The notes: generated by a model from the letters alone, not told the origin. A stretch of 64,000 nt of DNA from Arctopsyche grandis (GCF_051622035.1 NC_135360.1:33621206-33685205); one strand, 5' to 3'; counted from the stretch's first letter, positions 12,530 to 24,050 are shown. Made by a program: numbers and translations.

Positions 12530-14491
12530 ATGTCGTGTCTGGCTAAGTTTCTGAAATGCATACTGAGGAATAAAATCAAAAAACCCGATGAAATAATCTC
12601 AAACAACATTGCTCTTTTGAAAATCATCGGAATATGGTGGGAGAGAGACAAAGATATATTCGGTATAATAAAATTACTATTGATGATAATAGTGACGGCT
12701 TCCGTCATTGTACCGGAGACTATCTACGTGTGGAGTAAATCCGGTGGATTCATAGACAAAACTCGAACTATGGGTCCGATCTTGGGCATCGGTACTTTCA
12801 CTATGAAGTATATGATCTTGTCTACGAAGAGAGTTGAATTTAAACAGTTGATAGACAAACTTCAGGAAGCTTGTAAGTATACTATTATGTTTATTACATT
12901 TACTATATTGTATCTGATGAAGTCAGTATGATAAATTGAAGTATTAAAAATGATCAGTTATTGTTAATACAAGCCAAATAAAGAGATTGAAGTGATTGTA
13001 TAGCGTAAACAGAATGAATGAAAATAAATTACTTTATCTTTAACACATGTTTTAAACATATTTATAACTTGGAACAAGAAAGTAATTTACAAAGCAGTAG
13101 CATATGAATGAACCTAATAATCTGTTATTGCTCACAGAATGCTGAGATTGAAAATAAATGAATTATCAAATTAGTAAAAATACATTTTGACCGTATCATT
13201 ACAGACGTAGAAACTAAACAAAGTAAATATTGGACTTTGATGAAGTCGGCCAATAAAAAGTCTCAAACCATTGTCAAGTGTTATTGTTTATTCTTGTGTC
13301 TAATAACGGTCAATGGCGTTTGGATAGCCATATTTGCCATGGTATATGAAAAGATCACTGGGATACTTCTGACTAGTCCATCACTACCGTTCCAATTTGA
13401 GTAAGTATACGGTTTACTCTCGTTCGTTTCTGCCTGTATTATTATGATTAGTCTTATTTTTCTCCATTTTGCAATCTAAGCTAACCATTTAAATATTAGC
13501 TATGGTCCAGATTTTGAGAATCCACTACCGATCATTTGGTATACGATGCTCATCGTCAAGTTGCTGTGGATTACGGTGGGAGTTTCAGGAATCGATTGCT
13601 CATTCGTATCCCTATCCATACACATAAGGACGCACTTCATAATCTTGAACAATAGAATGCGAAGTGTCGGCTTTAAGAATCAAGGGAATTTCGAAAATGG
13701 TAACTCGAATATCGTGTCCCAGATAATCGGATGAAAGATTTTTGAATTTCTTAATCGATTTCTTACAGTGGTGCGTTGCAATAAATGTCACGTGAAATCT
13801 TCGAAGTATGTCTGCGAACATGATGCGTTGGAGCAGTTGAAAATTTGCATCAAACAACACAACGTGGTGATCAAATACGTCGGTGACTTTGAAAAATTGT
13901 TTAGTTGGCAACTGTTTGTCGATTTCAATTTGAGTGCTGCTAAAATTTGCCTATTTCTCTTTCAAGCTATCGACGTAAGTATTTTTGAATTGAAAAGTGT
14001 TATATATGTACGTGTAAACGGTATGAACAATCTTGATTACAGAACATATCTGAGACAAATCAACTAATAGCTTTCATCGGATTCGCCGTCGGGTCGTGGC
14101 TTCAGCTGTTCATGATTTCTAGATTCGGCCAGCAAATAATAACTGAGGTATATAATAATTCATTATTAGTTGTATTGATGCAGTGTGTATATATAATTGA
14201 AAACAGTCTTCGGACATTGCCGATGCTGCGTTTGGATGCGCTTGGTTCATGTACGGCAAGGAGTTTCGCAAACTGGTGATTTTGATCATACAACGGGCCC
14301 AAAAACCTCTCGGATTGACGGCTGGAAAGTTCTTTTACATATCCATGGAGAGCTTTTCTAAGGTACGGTGAAATCTGAATTTGGACAATTTGCACTGCAG
14401 TCGAAGTATTAATTTTTATTATTTTTGTCTTTAGATCAGCAGTGCTACAACTTCTTATTTTATGTTACTTAGAGCTGTGCGTGAAAATTAA
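12530..14491 (+). CDS. Insect odorant receptor (7tm_6 family), complete
   Basis: Seven exons join in frame: 12530-12872, 13205-13400, 13500-13699, 13769-13974, 14043-14147, 14207-14362 and 14435-14491, with GT-AG at every junction. The total is 1263 nt and 420 aa, a usual length for the family. The start is the ATG opening MSCLAKFLKCILRNK. Diagnostic parts are the N-terminal LLKIIGIWWERD, several hydrophobic helices, and the C-terminal block SSDIADAAFGCAWFMYGKEF followed by LVILIIQRAQKPLGLTAGKF and ISMESFSK, then the short last exon SSATTSYFMLLRAVREN. Ligand-gated cation channels of this family form a complex with the Orco co-receptor in the dendrites of olfactory neurons. The ligand cannot be inferred. 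No frameshift or stop was seen. Confidence 0.9.
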
Positions 14492-15275
14492 TTTTGAAAT
14501 AATACACATTCCCCTCTCCCTATGAACAATCTTTATTGAAATTATACATAACTAAAGAAATTTTACAGTTACGTGAGAAATTCAAATACATATTGATTTT
14601 TGCTTGGATAGCTATAGAAATTCTAAACAGACTGTTCTAGAAATTCATGGAACCTGTAAGCTTTGACTATGATATTAATGATAATTATTCTCTTTTTTGT
14701 ACAATATTGATAGCGTTGTATTGTATATTTTTATATATATGTATGTATGTTTGTCTTTTTATAGTCACATACACTTTGTATTTGCCTCAATTCCTAAGTT
14801 TTTATTCCTTTCTTTTTCATCTGTTTATCTTTATGTATCATCATATTATGCAATTCGTAAAAATCTCTAATTAGGCTCAGATGCTATTTTGTTACATTTA
14901 TTTTTATGCATTTCTACATCTATTGTCTTTTGATTTTTCAATAAATAAATAGCTTTATTTTTTAAGGCATCAAATCATTTGAGACGTTCATATATAAGTT
15001 GTCTTGAGTGACATTCTTCATGTCTCTCAAAGATAAAGATTTTATTTAATATGAAATAATGAAAAATGTATGTAATTCTAGGTGTTCACAAATAAAACAA
15101 TATGAGTAATATATAAGTTATTTTATTTACATAGTTATAAAAAAAATATAAAACAAATTGTTTGAATTACAAAAAAAAAAAAAAAAAAACAAAAGAAATC
15201 CAAAATGGACGCTTAAATTCCTCCATTTCGAGGAAAGGTATGGAAAAATAGAAATGAAATGTTTATGTTTAAGGA
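14492..15275. other. Spacer between the odorant receptor and the RPA3-like gene
   Basis: AT-rich, with a 20-base A run near 15171-15190 and several AATAAA-like sites on both strands. These could serve as polyadenylation signals for the convergent genes ending at 14491 (plus) and 15276 (minus). No other gene is supported. Confidence 0.5.
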
Positions 15276-15698
15276 TTATGAATGGCCGTTGGTAAATTGA
15301 TCTTCTCCGAGGTTCCACGGTTCTTCGACGGTGTTCAAAAGCTTGGTGAGGACCTTGTGCCCGGTCGCGTCCACGTTCGAGCAGGCGTCCACGGGGAAGA
15401 CGATGAGCTCGTCAGCCAGCAGCTGGCCGTTGCGCACGACTCCGATGGCTTCCATCCACTGCGTGGGTTCCGTGGCTGGTGGACGAGTCTTCAGCTGCAC
15501 GGAGATCTCGACCTCGTCGCAGGCCACCAGCGTGATCTTGTCTCCGGAGGAGGCGGCCGGCGATTTGCGAGCCCAGAGGCGCACGCGGCGGCCTTCCACG
15601 GCCCTCGTGCAGATCGCACTTCCGGTCACGTACGGCACCAACTCCTCGCCGTCCGGGAAGCGCCCGTCGTCTCCGTCCTGCTCGTACTGGTCGTCCAT
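15276..15698 (-). CDS. Small OB-fold protein resembling replication protein A 14-kDa subunit
   Basis: A single intronless frame of 140 codons begins at the ATG at 15698 (MDDQYEQDGDDGRFPDG) and ends at TAA near 15276. The GC-rich third positions contrast strongly with the AT-rich flanks, which supports purifying selection. After an acidic tail, the chain LVPYVTGSAICTRAVEGRRV, a strand-rich middle with EVEISVQLK, then MEAIGVVRNGQLLADELIVF and a final helix ending EEPWNLG follow the layout of RPA3, an OB fold closed by a C-terminal helix that packs in the RPA trimer core. RPA binds single-stranded DNA in replication and repair. The match is topological and by short motifs, so TEN1 or another small OB-fold protein remains possible. 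Antisense frames of 158 and 172 codons are shadows. Confidence 0.5.
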   Translation of the reverse strand: MDDQYEQDGDDGRFPDGEELVPYVTGSAICTRAVEGRRVRLWARKSPAASSGDKITLVACDEVEISVQLKTRPPATEPTQWMEAIGVVRNGQLLADELIVFPVDACSNVDATGHKVLTKLLNTVEEPWNLGEDQFTNGHS

Positions 15699-16189
15699 TC
15701 TGATATTCCAAATCTATCAGATCCACCCGCCAGTCGCCACTATGTTGTCCCGACTTGACAGTCGGAATTCGCGCGTTGCTTCACAACAGAACTCAACACC
15801 TCAAAGCACGGCCTTCACAAAATATTTTATTAGTTATAGAAACTACTAAAAAATGCCAACTATCTGCATCTTCGAACGAGTGCTCTGTTTTTTAACCGCT
15901 TTGACTTAATATAATTTTAATTTTTGAATATCTATACATTCTTCCCGGCTTATATTGTTTGCGCGTTTTGAAAGAAAAATTGGCACGTTACAATATTGAA
16001 TTAAACGTTTCTGCTTTAGAGATGAGGCAAAATAAAATACATTGCTTTTTTCTGTTCTTACATTTGACTTGATGAATCAATAATAAAATCTAATATACCC
16101 AATAATAAAATTCTACCCAGTTGCGTATCCAAAGAAGGGGGAAGAGGGGAGAAGATTCTCGATCCACGGAAAATTTGAGAACCGTATAA
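15699..16189. other. Upstream of the RPA3-like gene, no other gene seen
   Basis: The first 100 bp retain moderate GC and probably include the minus-strand promoter and 5' UTR. The rest is AT-rich unique sequence without a recognised feature. Confidence 0.4.
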
Positions 16190-16408
16190 AGGTCTGTTCA
16201 TACCTATCCAGCACGACCCGTATCCTGCAGGTGTCATGCAAGTGCGGATAGTATTCTTTGGTACATTCTATGGACGTATTCATACTCCATTCGCGCATGC
16301 GCATTTACGCATTTATGCGCGTCCATATAGAATGTACCAAATAATACTATCCGCACTTGCATGACACCTGCAGGATACGGTTCGTGCTGGATAGGTATGA
16401 ACAGACCT
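16190..16408. mobile_element. Palindromic PIF/Harbinger-type MITE, 219 bp
   Basis: Nearly the whole element is an inverted repeat: AGGTCTGTTCATACCTATCC at the left is matched at the right end, and the arms pair for about 100 bp around a centre near 16298. TAA flanks both ends (16187-16189 and 16409-16411). The termini match those of the 8973-9782 Harbinger derivative, so the same transposase probably moved both. Confidence 0.8.
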
Positions 16409-16510
16409 TAAATTGTACAAAGTTTATCATGTATGTAGTTAATACGTACATATGTATGTGGCAGTGGCATGCCGTGAAAATCTCTTTGTTTTTATCCACA
16501 GCTTTACTTA

Positions 16511-17603
16511 TCTAATCTATAATTTGGAAAGAGACTTTGTATGTATGTAAGTATCCTTGGTCGTCGTCGTCCGTAGATCGGTGACGTCATCGAACACGTG
16601 ATTCGATTTTTTTTTTTTCGATCCATGGGCGCCGATTTGTTTTTTTCGATTCAATGGATTCACCCCCGCGGGGGCGCAAGGCGAGTAGTTTCATGGGGCC
16701 CCGCCAGGGGCGCTACAAGGGGCGCAGCCCCGTGGGGCCCCGAAGGGGGCCCGGGGGGGCGTAGCCTCATGGGGCGCAGCCCCATGGGGCCCAAAAGGGG
16801 GCGCAGCTTTATGGGGCACAGCCTTATCGGCCGCAGCCTTATGGGGCGCAACCTTATGGGGCGCAGTCTGATGGGGCGCAGCCATATGGGGCGCTGTCTT
16901 ATGGGGCGCAGCCTTAGGGGCGCCGCCTTATGGAGCTTAGCCGCATGGGGCCCCGAAGGGGGCGCAGCCTCATGGGGCGTAGCCTTATGGGGCGCAGTCT
17001 TATGGGGCGCAGTCTTATGGGGCGCAGCCTTATGGGGCGCTGTCTTATGGGGTGCAGCCTTAGGGGCGCAGCCTTATGGGGCGCCGCCTTATGGGGCGCC
17101 GCCTTATGAGGCGCCACCTTATGGGGCGCCGCCTTATGCAGCTTAGCCTTATGGCCCCGAAGGGGGCGCAAGGGGGCGCAGCCTCATGGGGCGCAGCCTC
17201 ATGGGGCGTAGCCTTATGGGGTGCAGTCTTATGGGGCGCAGCCTTATGGGGCGCCGCCTTATGGGGCGCCGCCTTATGGAGCTTAGCCTCGAAGGGGGCG
17301 CATGGGGCCCCGAAGGGGGCGCAGCCTTATGAGGCGAAGCCCTAAACGGCAACTGATCATGGGGGCGAAGCCCTAAACTGCATTTAATCATGGGGGCGCG
17401 GAGGGGCGAAGCCCTAGAAGGCAAAGGCTCAGGGGGGCGCCGAGGGCGAAGCCCTAGAAGGCAAAAAAAAAATTATTTTTTTTTTATTTTTTTTTTTTAT
17501 TTTTTTTTAAATTTTTTTTTTAAATTAAATGTTTACTATTAGCTTAGTCATGTTTAAGCGGTTTATATTATAAATACTGAGCGAAGCCGGGTAATACAGC
17601 TAG
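16511..17603 (+). mobile_element. Non-autonomous Helitron carrying a GC-rich minisatellite
   Basis: The left end is A|TCTAATCTATAATTTGG followed by AAAGAGACTTTGTATG. The right end is GCGAAGCCGGGTAATACAG then CTAG|T. TC at the start, CTAG at the end and insertion between A and T are Helitron hallmarks, and no terminal inverted repeat or duplication is needed. Pieces of the same 5' end occur at about 24149 and, reversed, about 25945. There is no Rep/helicase gene, so it moves, if at all, with an autonomous partner. Confidence 0.7.
16664..17460. repeat. GC-rich minisatellite, 15-17-bp units
   Basis: Many tandem units close to GGGGCGCAGCCTTAT are mixed with variants such as GGGGCGCCGCCTTAT and longer CCCCGAAGGGGGCGC blocks. 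The array is the only strongly GC-rich low-complexity DNA in the window. It produces long chance frames in all directions (repeated MGRSLMGR or IRLRPIRLRP), which are not genes. Confidence 0.9.
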
Positions 17604-17959
17604 TAAGTTATAAGTATGCGCGAGCAGGATACAAGGGGACTCGGTATGACGTCACATTCACATAGTCACCTTGTATCCTACTGTCGCTAGTAAAGCTGTA
17701 ATAAAAACAGAGAGATTTCCACGGCACGTCACTGATATGTACATACATACATATAATGTAAATTGATTTGTATTTTGTATATATTTTATTACTTTACTTA
17801 TAATAAATTTAAAGAAAATATGCCAACATGTGTATTAACAATTTATTAAAATAAATTAAATAAAGTCAGCATTGATTACAACATTTTATTAAGTTTAGTG
17901 ATTATTTTAATTCATAAATATGTGTTTAGTACAAAAACTGATGAATTTACTACGGAAAA

Positions 17960-20900
17960 TCAAATTTTAGAATCATGTTGAATGACGAATGCATTTGCAA
18001 AACTTCTTCCTTTACTGAGATCTTTAGAAGCTTTCCAATCTTTTTTTACTTCGTCGTATTGCCATACATTGCTGAATAAATTTTTGCCATCATATCCTCC
18101 TGAAAATTAAAAAGAATATTTAGCAATTTGCACCGAAAGCTCTAACTGTCGACGACATGCAAAATCAAAGATTTATTGAAAAAACCTCACCCATGCAAAG
18201 TAGTTGGTTTCGGAAAAAGCAGAGACTGATTCCACCTGCGGGTTTTGGTAGTTCGCAGTAATCAGTCCATTCATTCGTATCGGGGTCGTAACTTTCTACA
18301 GTATTCAAAGGAGACGTTGTTTGTTGAGAGTAGCCACCACACACAAAAAGTTTTCCTTTTATTGCTATGCTCTAAAAACATTCAAATTGAAATATGGCTA
18401 ATTTTTATTTCCAGAAATTCCACATATTATGATCAAGGCGCGAAATGGAAATTTTCACGAATGGGAGTATTCGATTACTTTCAAAACATGATTTTGTTTT
18501 TTTTTTATTGTACTTATACATTATATGCATACATATCAGAGCCGGCACTAGACGATTTAGACTATTTTGTCACCCGAGGTAAAAGGAAAAAAAAATCCGG
18601 GACGTCTGAAACAGTGCATACCCACCCATACAACACAGGGCCTAGTACCGGCGCAAACGCGTTGCCGGTGTAATTAATCCTTCTCGTGTAAAGGTGGCTC
18701 CGAAAAATGCCCAGCTTTACACGGAAGGATAGATTAGACCAGCAACGCGGCTGCACCGGGTACAAGGCGCTGTGTTGTATGGGTGGGTATACAATGTTTC
18801 AGACGTCCCGGATGAATCCACTGGTTGTGGATCATCCGGGACGTCTGAAACAGTGCATACCCACCCATACAACACAGGGCCTAGAACCCTGCGCAAACGC
18901 GTTGCCGGTCTAATTCATCCTTCTCGTGTAAAGGTGGGCTAAATAATAAAGAAAATATATTTCTTAATCAGAAATTTATTTCTGATTAAAAATACTTATT
19001 ATAATATTTTTAAGTATTATAATGTTTTGAAATACTTAGCAATATTTTAATATTATCCTTATTCAATACATATGTTCAATTTAAAAAAAAATCATGCATC
19101 GCAGGCGAAAATATTTTTTGAATGTTTGACAAAGCCTGGTGTAGAATATGAGCTTAACTGGCCACTGTTCGAAGAAGAGTATCTTCAAAAGTTTTCATAT
19201 GTAAGTACGTATATACAAACATGATGTGTATTCACAGTCGATTGACATCTTTGTGTGAAATGAGTCAGGATTTCAAATTAATCATTAGTCATTTATTTGA
19301 TACTACGCTAAATTTGAGTTTTCTCATCAGAGGGAGCGGCGTTCCCACGCGCTCCCGTCCACTTCGAGCTCTGATTATGGTACATATCAATGATAAGCCA
19401 TTAAATAATGTAATACATATGTACTATGTATATGTAATATGTAAATATTCACCGAATGCTTTCGTCTTTTCTGCTTCATGACAGCGCCATAGGACCAAGA
19501 ATTTGACTCTACCGAGTACACTTGCACTGTATCTATGGACTCCTTTCCTCCGTCTGTCTTTGTATTTCCACCTGTCACGTAAATGTTTTTGCCGATGATA
19601 GCAGCACTATGCCAATACACGGCCTTTAATAATGGTGCGACTTCCGTATCCCAGCTCTTTGTCCTGCTGCTCCACCTATTCGAAATCAATTAAACGATAA
19701 GTTCAAATACAATACTGCAATGATTGTTTCTCTTATATGAAGATTACCTTTCCACTGATGACAAACACTCCTTATCTGATAAGCCCCCGATGGCGTATAC
19801 ATTACTGGATGAACCACGAACATGTGTCACTGCTGAGAAGAAGAATCGGGCCTGATTTAACGGCTTCATTTGATTCTTTTTGCCGTCTTTCAAATCGATG
19901 TAGTCCACCTGAGAAAAAGAATGATTGAAATCAAAAAAATCGAACGAAATATTTAACAATTTCATCCAAACTTTACGGTAGAGATTATCTTCAATGATGA
20001 ATCGCTCCCACCGATAATAATAATCCAATCGTCGACGAGAGCCGAAACGTAGCCGATTCTGTCGAGTTTGAAATTTTTACTTAAAGACCATGTATCATTC
20101 TTTCCATCGTAAACATCGATGGCAGCTTCAAACTAAAAATATAATTTCTGATGAAATAATCAAATGTATCGTAAAATAAAATGCTTGAAAGATGTATAAA
20201 ACTTGCATCATATTCACTTCCAATGAGTGCTATTTTGCTTAAGTCTCTTTTTTTCCTTTGCCTGACACTAATCTCACTTTTGCAATCCGGAATAATTGAT
20301 TTCATCATTGGAATGCACTCTGGATATGAAGTACAGAAGTCAACGACTTCAGTGACGATAAACTGAAAATACATATAACAATATATTACACTGTTCGACA
20401 AATGACGACTTTTTTTTGGTTCAGAGACGAGATATGACTTTTCTTATACATAGATCTATGCCCAGTTAACACGCATCTGGTAATAAAAAAATGTTGATTG
20501 GCTCGAGATTCGGAGATATATGTGGTTTTTAAATCGCGCGATTTTTCTATATCTTGGTGTTGTTCGGTCTATGTCTCAAAATCTGTCAATTCCCTGTTCA
20601 AAATGAATATTGGAATCTATATTCGGATATTTTATCTTTCATTTGTAGTACTTTTCAGCTTTCAAATCTCTCTACGTAGTCGTCCAGTTCAAATCAAAAG
20701 TCAAAAGTACGTATTTTCACTTGGGATTTTTTCCCACTGTTAATACTAATTTATATCGAGTATTTTCAATTGAAACATGTTTATTGGGATAGTGTTCTGG
20801 CCACACTATTTTTTTGTTTTTTGTTTAAAAGGGTTAATTGGAAGTGTGCTGAATTTTAAAGCGGTAATATTTCGAGCTAAAAACTCGCTACTATTATTTA

Positions 20901-22193
20901 CTCGTATTTACACGAATCTGAATTAAATTAATAGGGATAATATATTAAATCGTCTTTATAAGAGAATTTAATAAAATTTTATTAATTAGAAAAATCATAT
21001 TTCGACTATTCTTGTGGATTAAGAGGGCTGGACAGCAGCGCCTCGTCCATACAAACGTACTATACTTCTCCCTACCTCAATTATGGCACTAGAGAAATTA
21101 TTTTTTAATATGCTATGGATATCCACCATTGGGGTGCATCTATCGTTTTATTTTTTTTGATTAATTATTTTTTATAGGAGCTAGGAGCCGCCAAACATCT
21201 AAAAAATCGCCTCTTTTTTACACCCACGAAAAGAGTCTAGCGTGCTTATTTAACGGTCGATTTAAAAAAAAATACGCCGATAGATGCACAGAAAATATCT
21301 TTCTCATACCGATGATGAAATTTAAACTTATTGTTCACAAATACCTCAATCGAGAGCAACGGCCACTTCACTAAACTAAGCAGCTTCTCCAAATGCTTTT
21401 TACGGTTGTCTTTATCAAAATTTACCCAAAATTTCACGGAATTGAAAACTTCTTCTTCAGAATTCGTGTTTATATTTTCAGAATTCATGATTTCAGTCAG
21501 AGCGGAATCTGGTAGACTGAGAAAGCCATGGGTTTTGTGTAACTGAAACGGAAATGAAATGTTAATAGTTAAAATAATTGTTGTATTATGTATTATTAAT
21601 CGATTAATCGATACATACAGTATCGAAATTATCGCAAGTCACATTTATTGCTGTCGTTACTAACTCTTGATCACGCGACAATTGCAAAACTTCTAAACAA
21701 TTTGTTTTGTCAATTAGTTTTGTTTCGTATTCAGGATCAATAATTTGGACTTGTATTTTTTCGGCTAGCTTCTTAAAGTTTTCATAGTGCTCTTCATCGA
21801 TATCTGAAGTTATTGAAAGTGTTAAACCTAGACAATAAAAATTATTTTTATAAATGGAAGCGACTCTCACCTATTTCTCCGAGGTAGCAATAATTTAACA
21901 TTGCATCGATGACTGGGTATTTGAAGCCAGAAAAAACGTTACTCAAATTGTCTTTGTTTATCTTTAAGTATTCGCTGCATGAAGCCAGCACTATCTTGTG
22001 TGCGAAGAAACTAAGATTTTGAAGAACGGTTGTTAAAACTTACATTTTGCATTAGAAATATTTTTTGGGGTGGAATTAGATACCTTTGTTTGTCAACAAT
22101 GAAAGACACAATTTTCTTATTGTTTTTCTTTTCATTGTACAAGTACTTGAGAAGTTTTGTTGTAAAATCAGGGGCTGCCTTCACTTTTATCAT
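17960..22193 (-). CDS. BTB-BACK-Kelch protein, minus-strand paralogue
   Basis: Ten exons, 5' to 3' on the minus strand: 22193-22084, 22010-21871, 21803-21619, 21542-21345, 20362-20203, 20125-19977, 19908-19748, 19675-19453, 18371-18191 and 18099-17960. They give a 548-aa frame ending QHDSKI. Exons 1-3 form the BTB domain (SFFAHKIVLASCSEYLKIN, LNYCYLGEI), exons 3-5 the BACK region (INTNSEEEVFNSVKFWVN), and exons 5-10 six Kelch repeats with GG pairs and WxxN-type strands. Such proteins usually bring substrates to Cullin-3 ubiquitin ligase. The exon 5-6 join needs the donor GCAA|GTTTTA with a shifted acceptor (GAAG|CTGCC); the plus-strand paralogue uses a simpler join. The start MIKVKAA is uncertain, because the in-frame continuation seen in the paralogue is broken here by a one-base difference. 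No upstream exon was found. Confidence 0.8.
18590..18940. mobile_element. Foldback element in a kelch intron
   Basis: Three arms of about 100 bp alternate in orientation. TCCGGGACGTCTGAAACAG starts arm 1 (18595) and arm 3 (18836), and its reverse complement closes arm 2 (18823). Arms share CATACCCACCCATACAACAC and TTCTCGTGTAAAGGTGG. The unit lies in intron 8 of the minus-strand kelch gene and has no coding capacity. Confidence 0.75.
20398..20870 (+). repeat. Dispersed repeat family A, copy 1
   Basis: A roughly 470-bp unit running from GTTCGACAAATGACGACT to GGAAGTGTGCTGAATTTT. It recurs at 25985-26407 (reverse), 32759-32967 (forward, partial) and 32968-33425 (reverse). Next to the second copy the family abuts a Helitron-type end (GCCGGGTAAAACCACTAG), so it may be Helitron-derived. 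It lies in intron 4 of the minus-strand kelch gene. Confidence 0.75.
21019..21325 (+). repeat. Dispersed repeat family B, truncated copy in a kelch intron
   Basis: It starts TTAAGAGGGCTGGACAGCAG and matches 40355-40660 for about 300 bp, including CTCAATTATGGCACTAGAG and GGAGCTAGGAGCC. It lies in intron 4 of the minus-strand kelch gene, within about 20 bp of the exon 4 donor. The right half of the family, with its inverted terminus, is missing. Confidence 0.7.
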
Positions 22194-23179
22194 CTTCCTT
22201 CTTAGATTTCTAAATAACCTTCTTCTAAAATTATAACTGGATGAATAAAAATAATATTAAACCACGTAAGTACTAATATGATGAATAAAAATAACAAAGC
22301 TAAGAATTTTGTAAAGAAATTAATAGAAAAGACCAAAAATAGTCTCCTGAAAAATTAAATAAATAATAATAAACACGATTGACAAATACTGAATAGAATT
22401 GCGGGCAGAATAAAGTTATCTATAGACAATGTTGTACTAAACTAATGTTGTACCCCCAGGGGTGCCCAAACTACTTTAATATTTATCAATTACAACAAAA
22501 TTTTAAATTAAAATAAAGTTTCCACAATACACAAATAGTGAAAGAATAAAAATCAAAAAAATTCACACATATAATCAAAGCTTTAATAATTTTCATGTAA
22601 ACAGAAAAAAATCACAATTTAAATATAGCAAAAAAATATTAATGCGATTTAAGATGATTGTCGGTTAAAGTAGATTTATACACAGATTTGGTATATTTCA
22701 AGCTAGAAAAAGATTTTTCGCATATGTATGTACATATATACGTACTTCCAAATATATAAATATACCTTGAGCAAATCTATGTAAATTTTCAAATTTTGGA
22801 AGACTTTTATATAAATTTTTCATATTTGTCTTTAAAAACATCATTACAATGCAAAATAATTATTTCCAACATTACAATGCATTCGCAGTTGAATGGATTT
22901 TGAAAAAAAATCATATCGCTTGCTATATCATCAAAATCGGAAAATCTATATTTAAAATTGATTTTAAGCTCGCTCAAAGCTTGAACTGAAAATTTAATGG
23001 GAAATGACGACTGTGTTTGCTAGTTTTTTATTGTGTTTTACTTATGTAAAATCAAAATGAGCGACAAAATTGATTTTTTGAGATTCATAAATAAATAAAA
23101 CCATTTCCATTCTAAATGATTTTATGTGAGTGCACATATCGGGAAGAATCTGGTTTTCTCCCTGCATATGTACATATTA
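22194..23179. other. AT-rich region upstream of the minus-strand kelch gene
   Basis: The first 30 bp upstream of the kelch start resemble the upstream part of exon 1 in the plus-strand paralogue (AAGAAGG after an AG). Beyond this no gene is supported. Promoter elements could not be assigned. Confidence 0.4.
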
Positions 23180-24050
23180 ACATTATAATAATATAATACT
23201 ATGATTACTAACAAAATTAATTTAAAATTGTAAAATACAAAATGATCAGAAGATCAGTAGCTATAAAAAAATATATATAAGATGTATTGTGAACATAATT
23301 TAGTAATAATAAAAAGCATTCAAAAATCAAATCAAAATTCCAATAAAGCACCAGGTGAGAATGGCTTACATACGCTCTATTGATATCACACCAATTAGCC
23401 AAAAAAACCTTGTAAAAATAGCAGAAAAGACTGCCAAAACTCATCTATCCTAGTATATATGTACCTATACATAGGTAATTACGCGGAAATATCCTATAGG
23501 TAAATAACTGTAAACAGGAGTCGATCAATATACCTATCCATAAAAAAGGAAACGGACAAAACTATGAAAACTATCGACCAATTACAATACTACCTACTAT
23601 TGATAAAATAATCGAAGCTTCTATGAAAATACCAAAATTTCAACGGACAAATAATATGGATTTCAACCAAATAAAAGCGCAACTCAACTACTCTCTGATT
23701 TAATTCATGTTATACATAGCCATCTCAATAATAAAACGTTTTGATAATATTTATCGAATATACACTTTGCCATGATTTACTAATAGATAACTTAGAAGAC
23801 TGCTGGCTTAGATGTACTCTATTAGATTTTTATAAAGATTATCTTTATAACAGGTCATATGTATTATATATGTAGGTATGTATGTCAAAGTTGGAAGTGC
23901 TTTAAACGAGGAAATATACATATGTAATCGAAGATTGTGAAATATATCCCATATTATCCATATACTAGTTTGCTGATGAAAAGTTTTTATATTATATAAA
24001 TAAAGTTTCAGATGATAATATTTCCGATACAAGTTTGAGCGATAATGTAG
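23180..24050 (+). mobile_element. Decayed non-LTR reverse transcriptase fragment
   Basis: Broken frames give NSNKAPGENGL (about 23335), PIHKKGNGQNYENYRPITIL (about 23540-23595), HGFQPNKSATQLL-like text (about 23650-23700) and LLDFYKDYLYNRSYV (about 23820). These correspond in order to reverse transcriptase blocks before the catalytic aspartates. Stops and frameshifts are frequent. Positions 23180-23335 repeat the sequence at 6030-6185, which may be part of the same element family. Confidence 0.6.

Larger units (their letters stand above)
16462..17734. mobile_element. hAT-like element whose interior is replaced by a Helitron
   Basis: The left end CAGTGGCATGCCGTG continues through AAAATCTC, TTTTTATCCACAGC and TTTACT. 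It is mirrored at 17690-17734 (AGTAAAGCTGTAATAAAAAC, then ATTTCCACGGCACGTCACTG). Flanking octamers (GTATGTGG and ATATGTAC) match at only five of eight positions. The Helitron at 16511-17603 lies between the two arms, so the hAT-like unit appears to be the older host. Confidence 0.5.

Noticed and set aside
15282-15849. Plus-strand frames of 158 and 172 codons
   Set aside because: They are antisense shadows of the GC-rich RPA3-like gene; the minus frame alone has a compact start, stop and plausible fold.
16598-17424. Long open frames on both strands (182, 89 and 91 codons)
   Set aside because: They only translate the GC-rich minisatellite; the repeated MGRSLMGR or RPIRLRPI text has no start context, splice partner or non-repeat sequence.
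20498-20743. An 80-codon frame kept open in three copies of repeat family A (also 26101-26322 and 33081-33338)
   Set aside because: It has no ATG at its start, the translated text is compositionally hydrophobic, and the copies are too similar overall to show selection on this frame.
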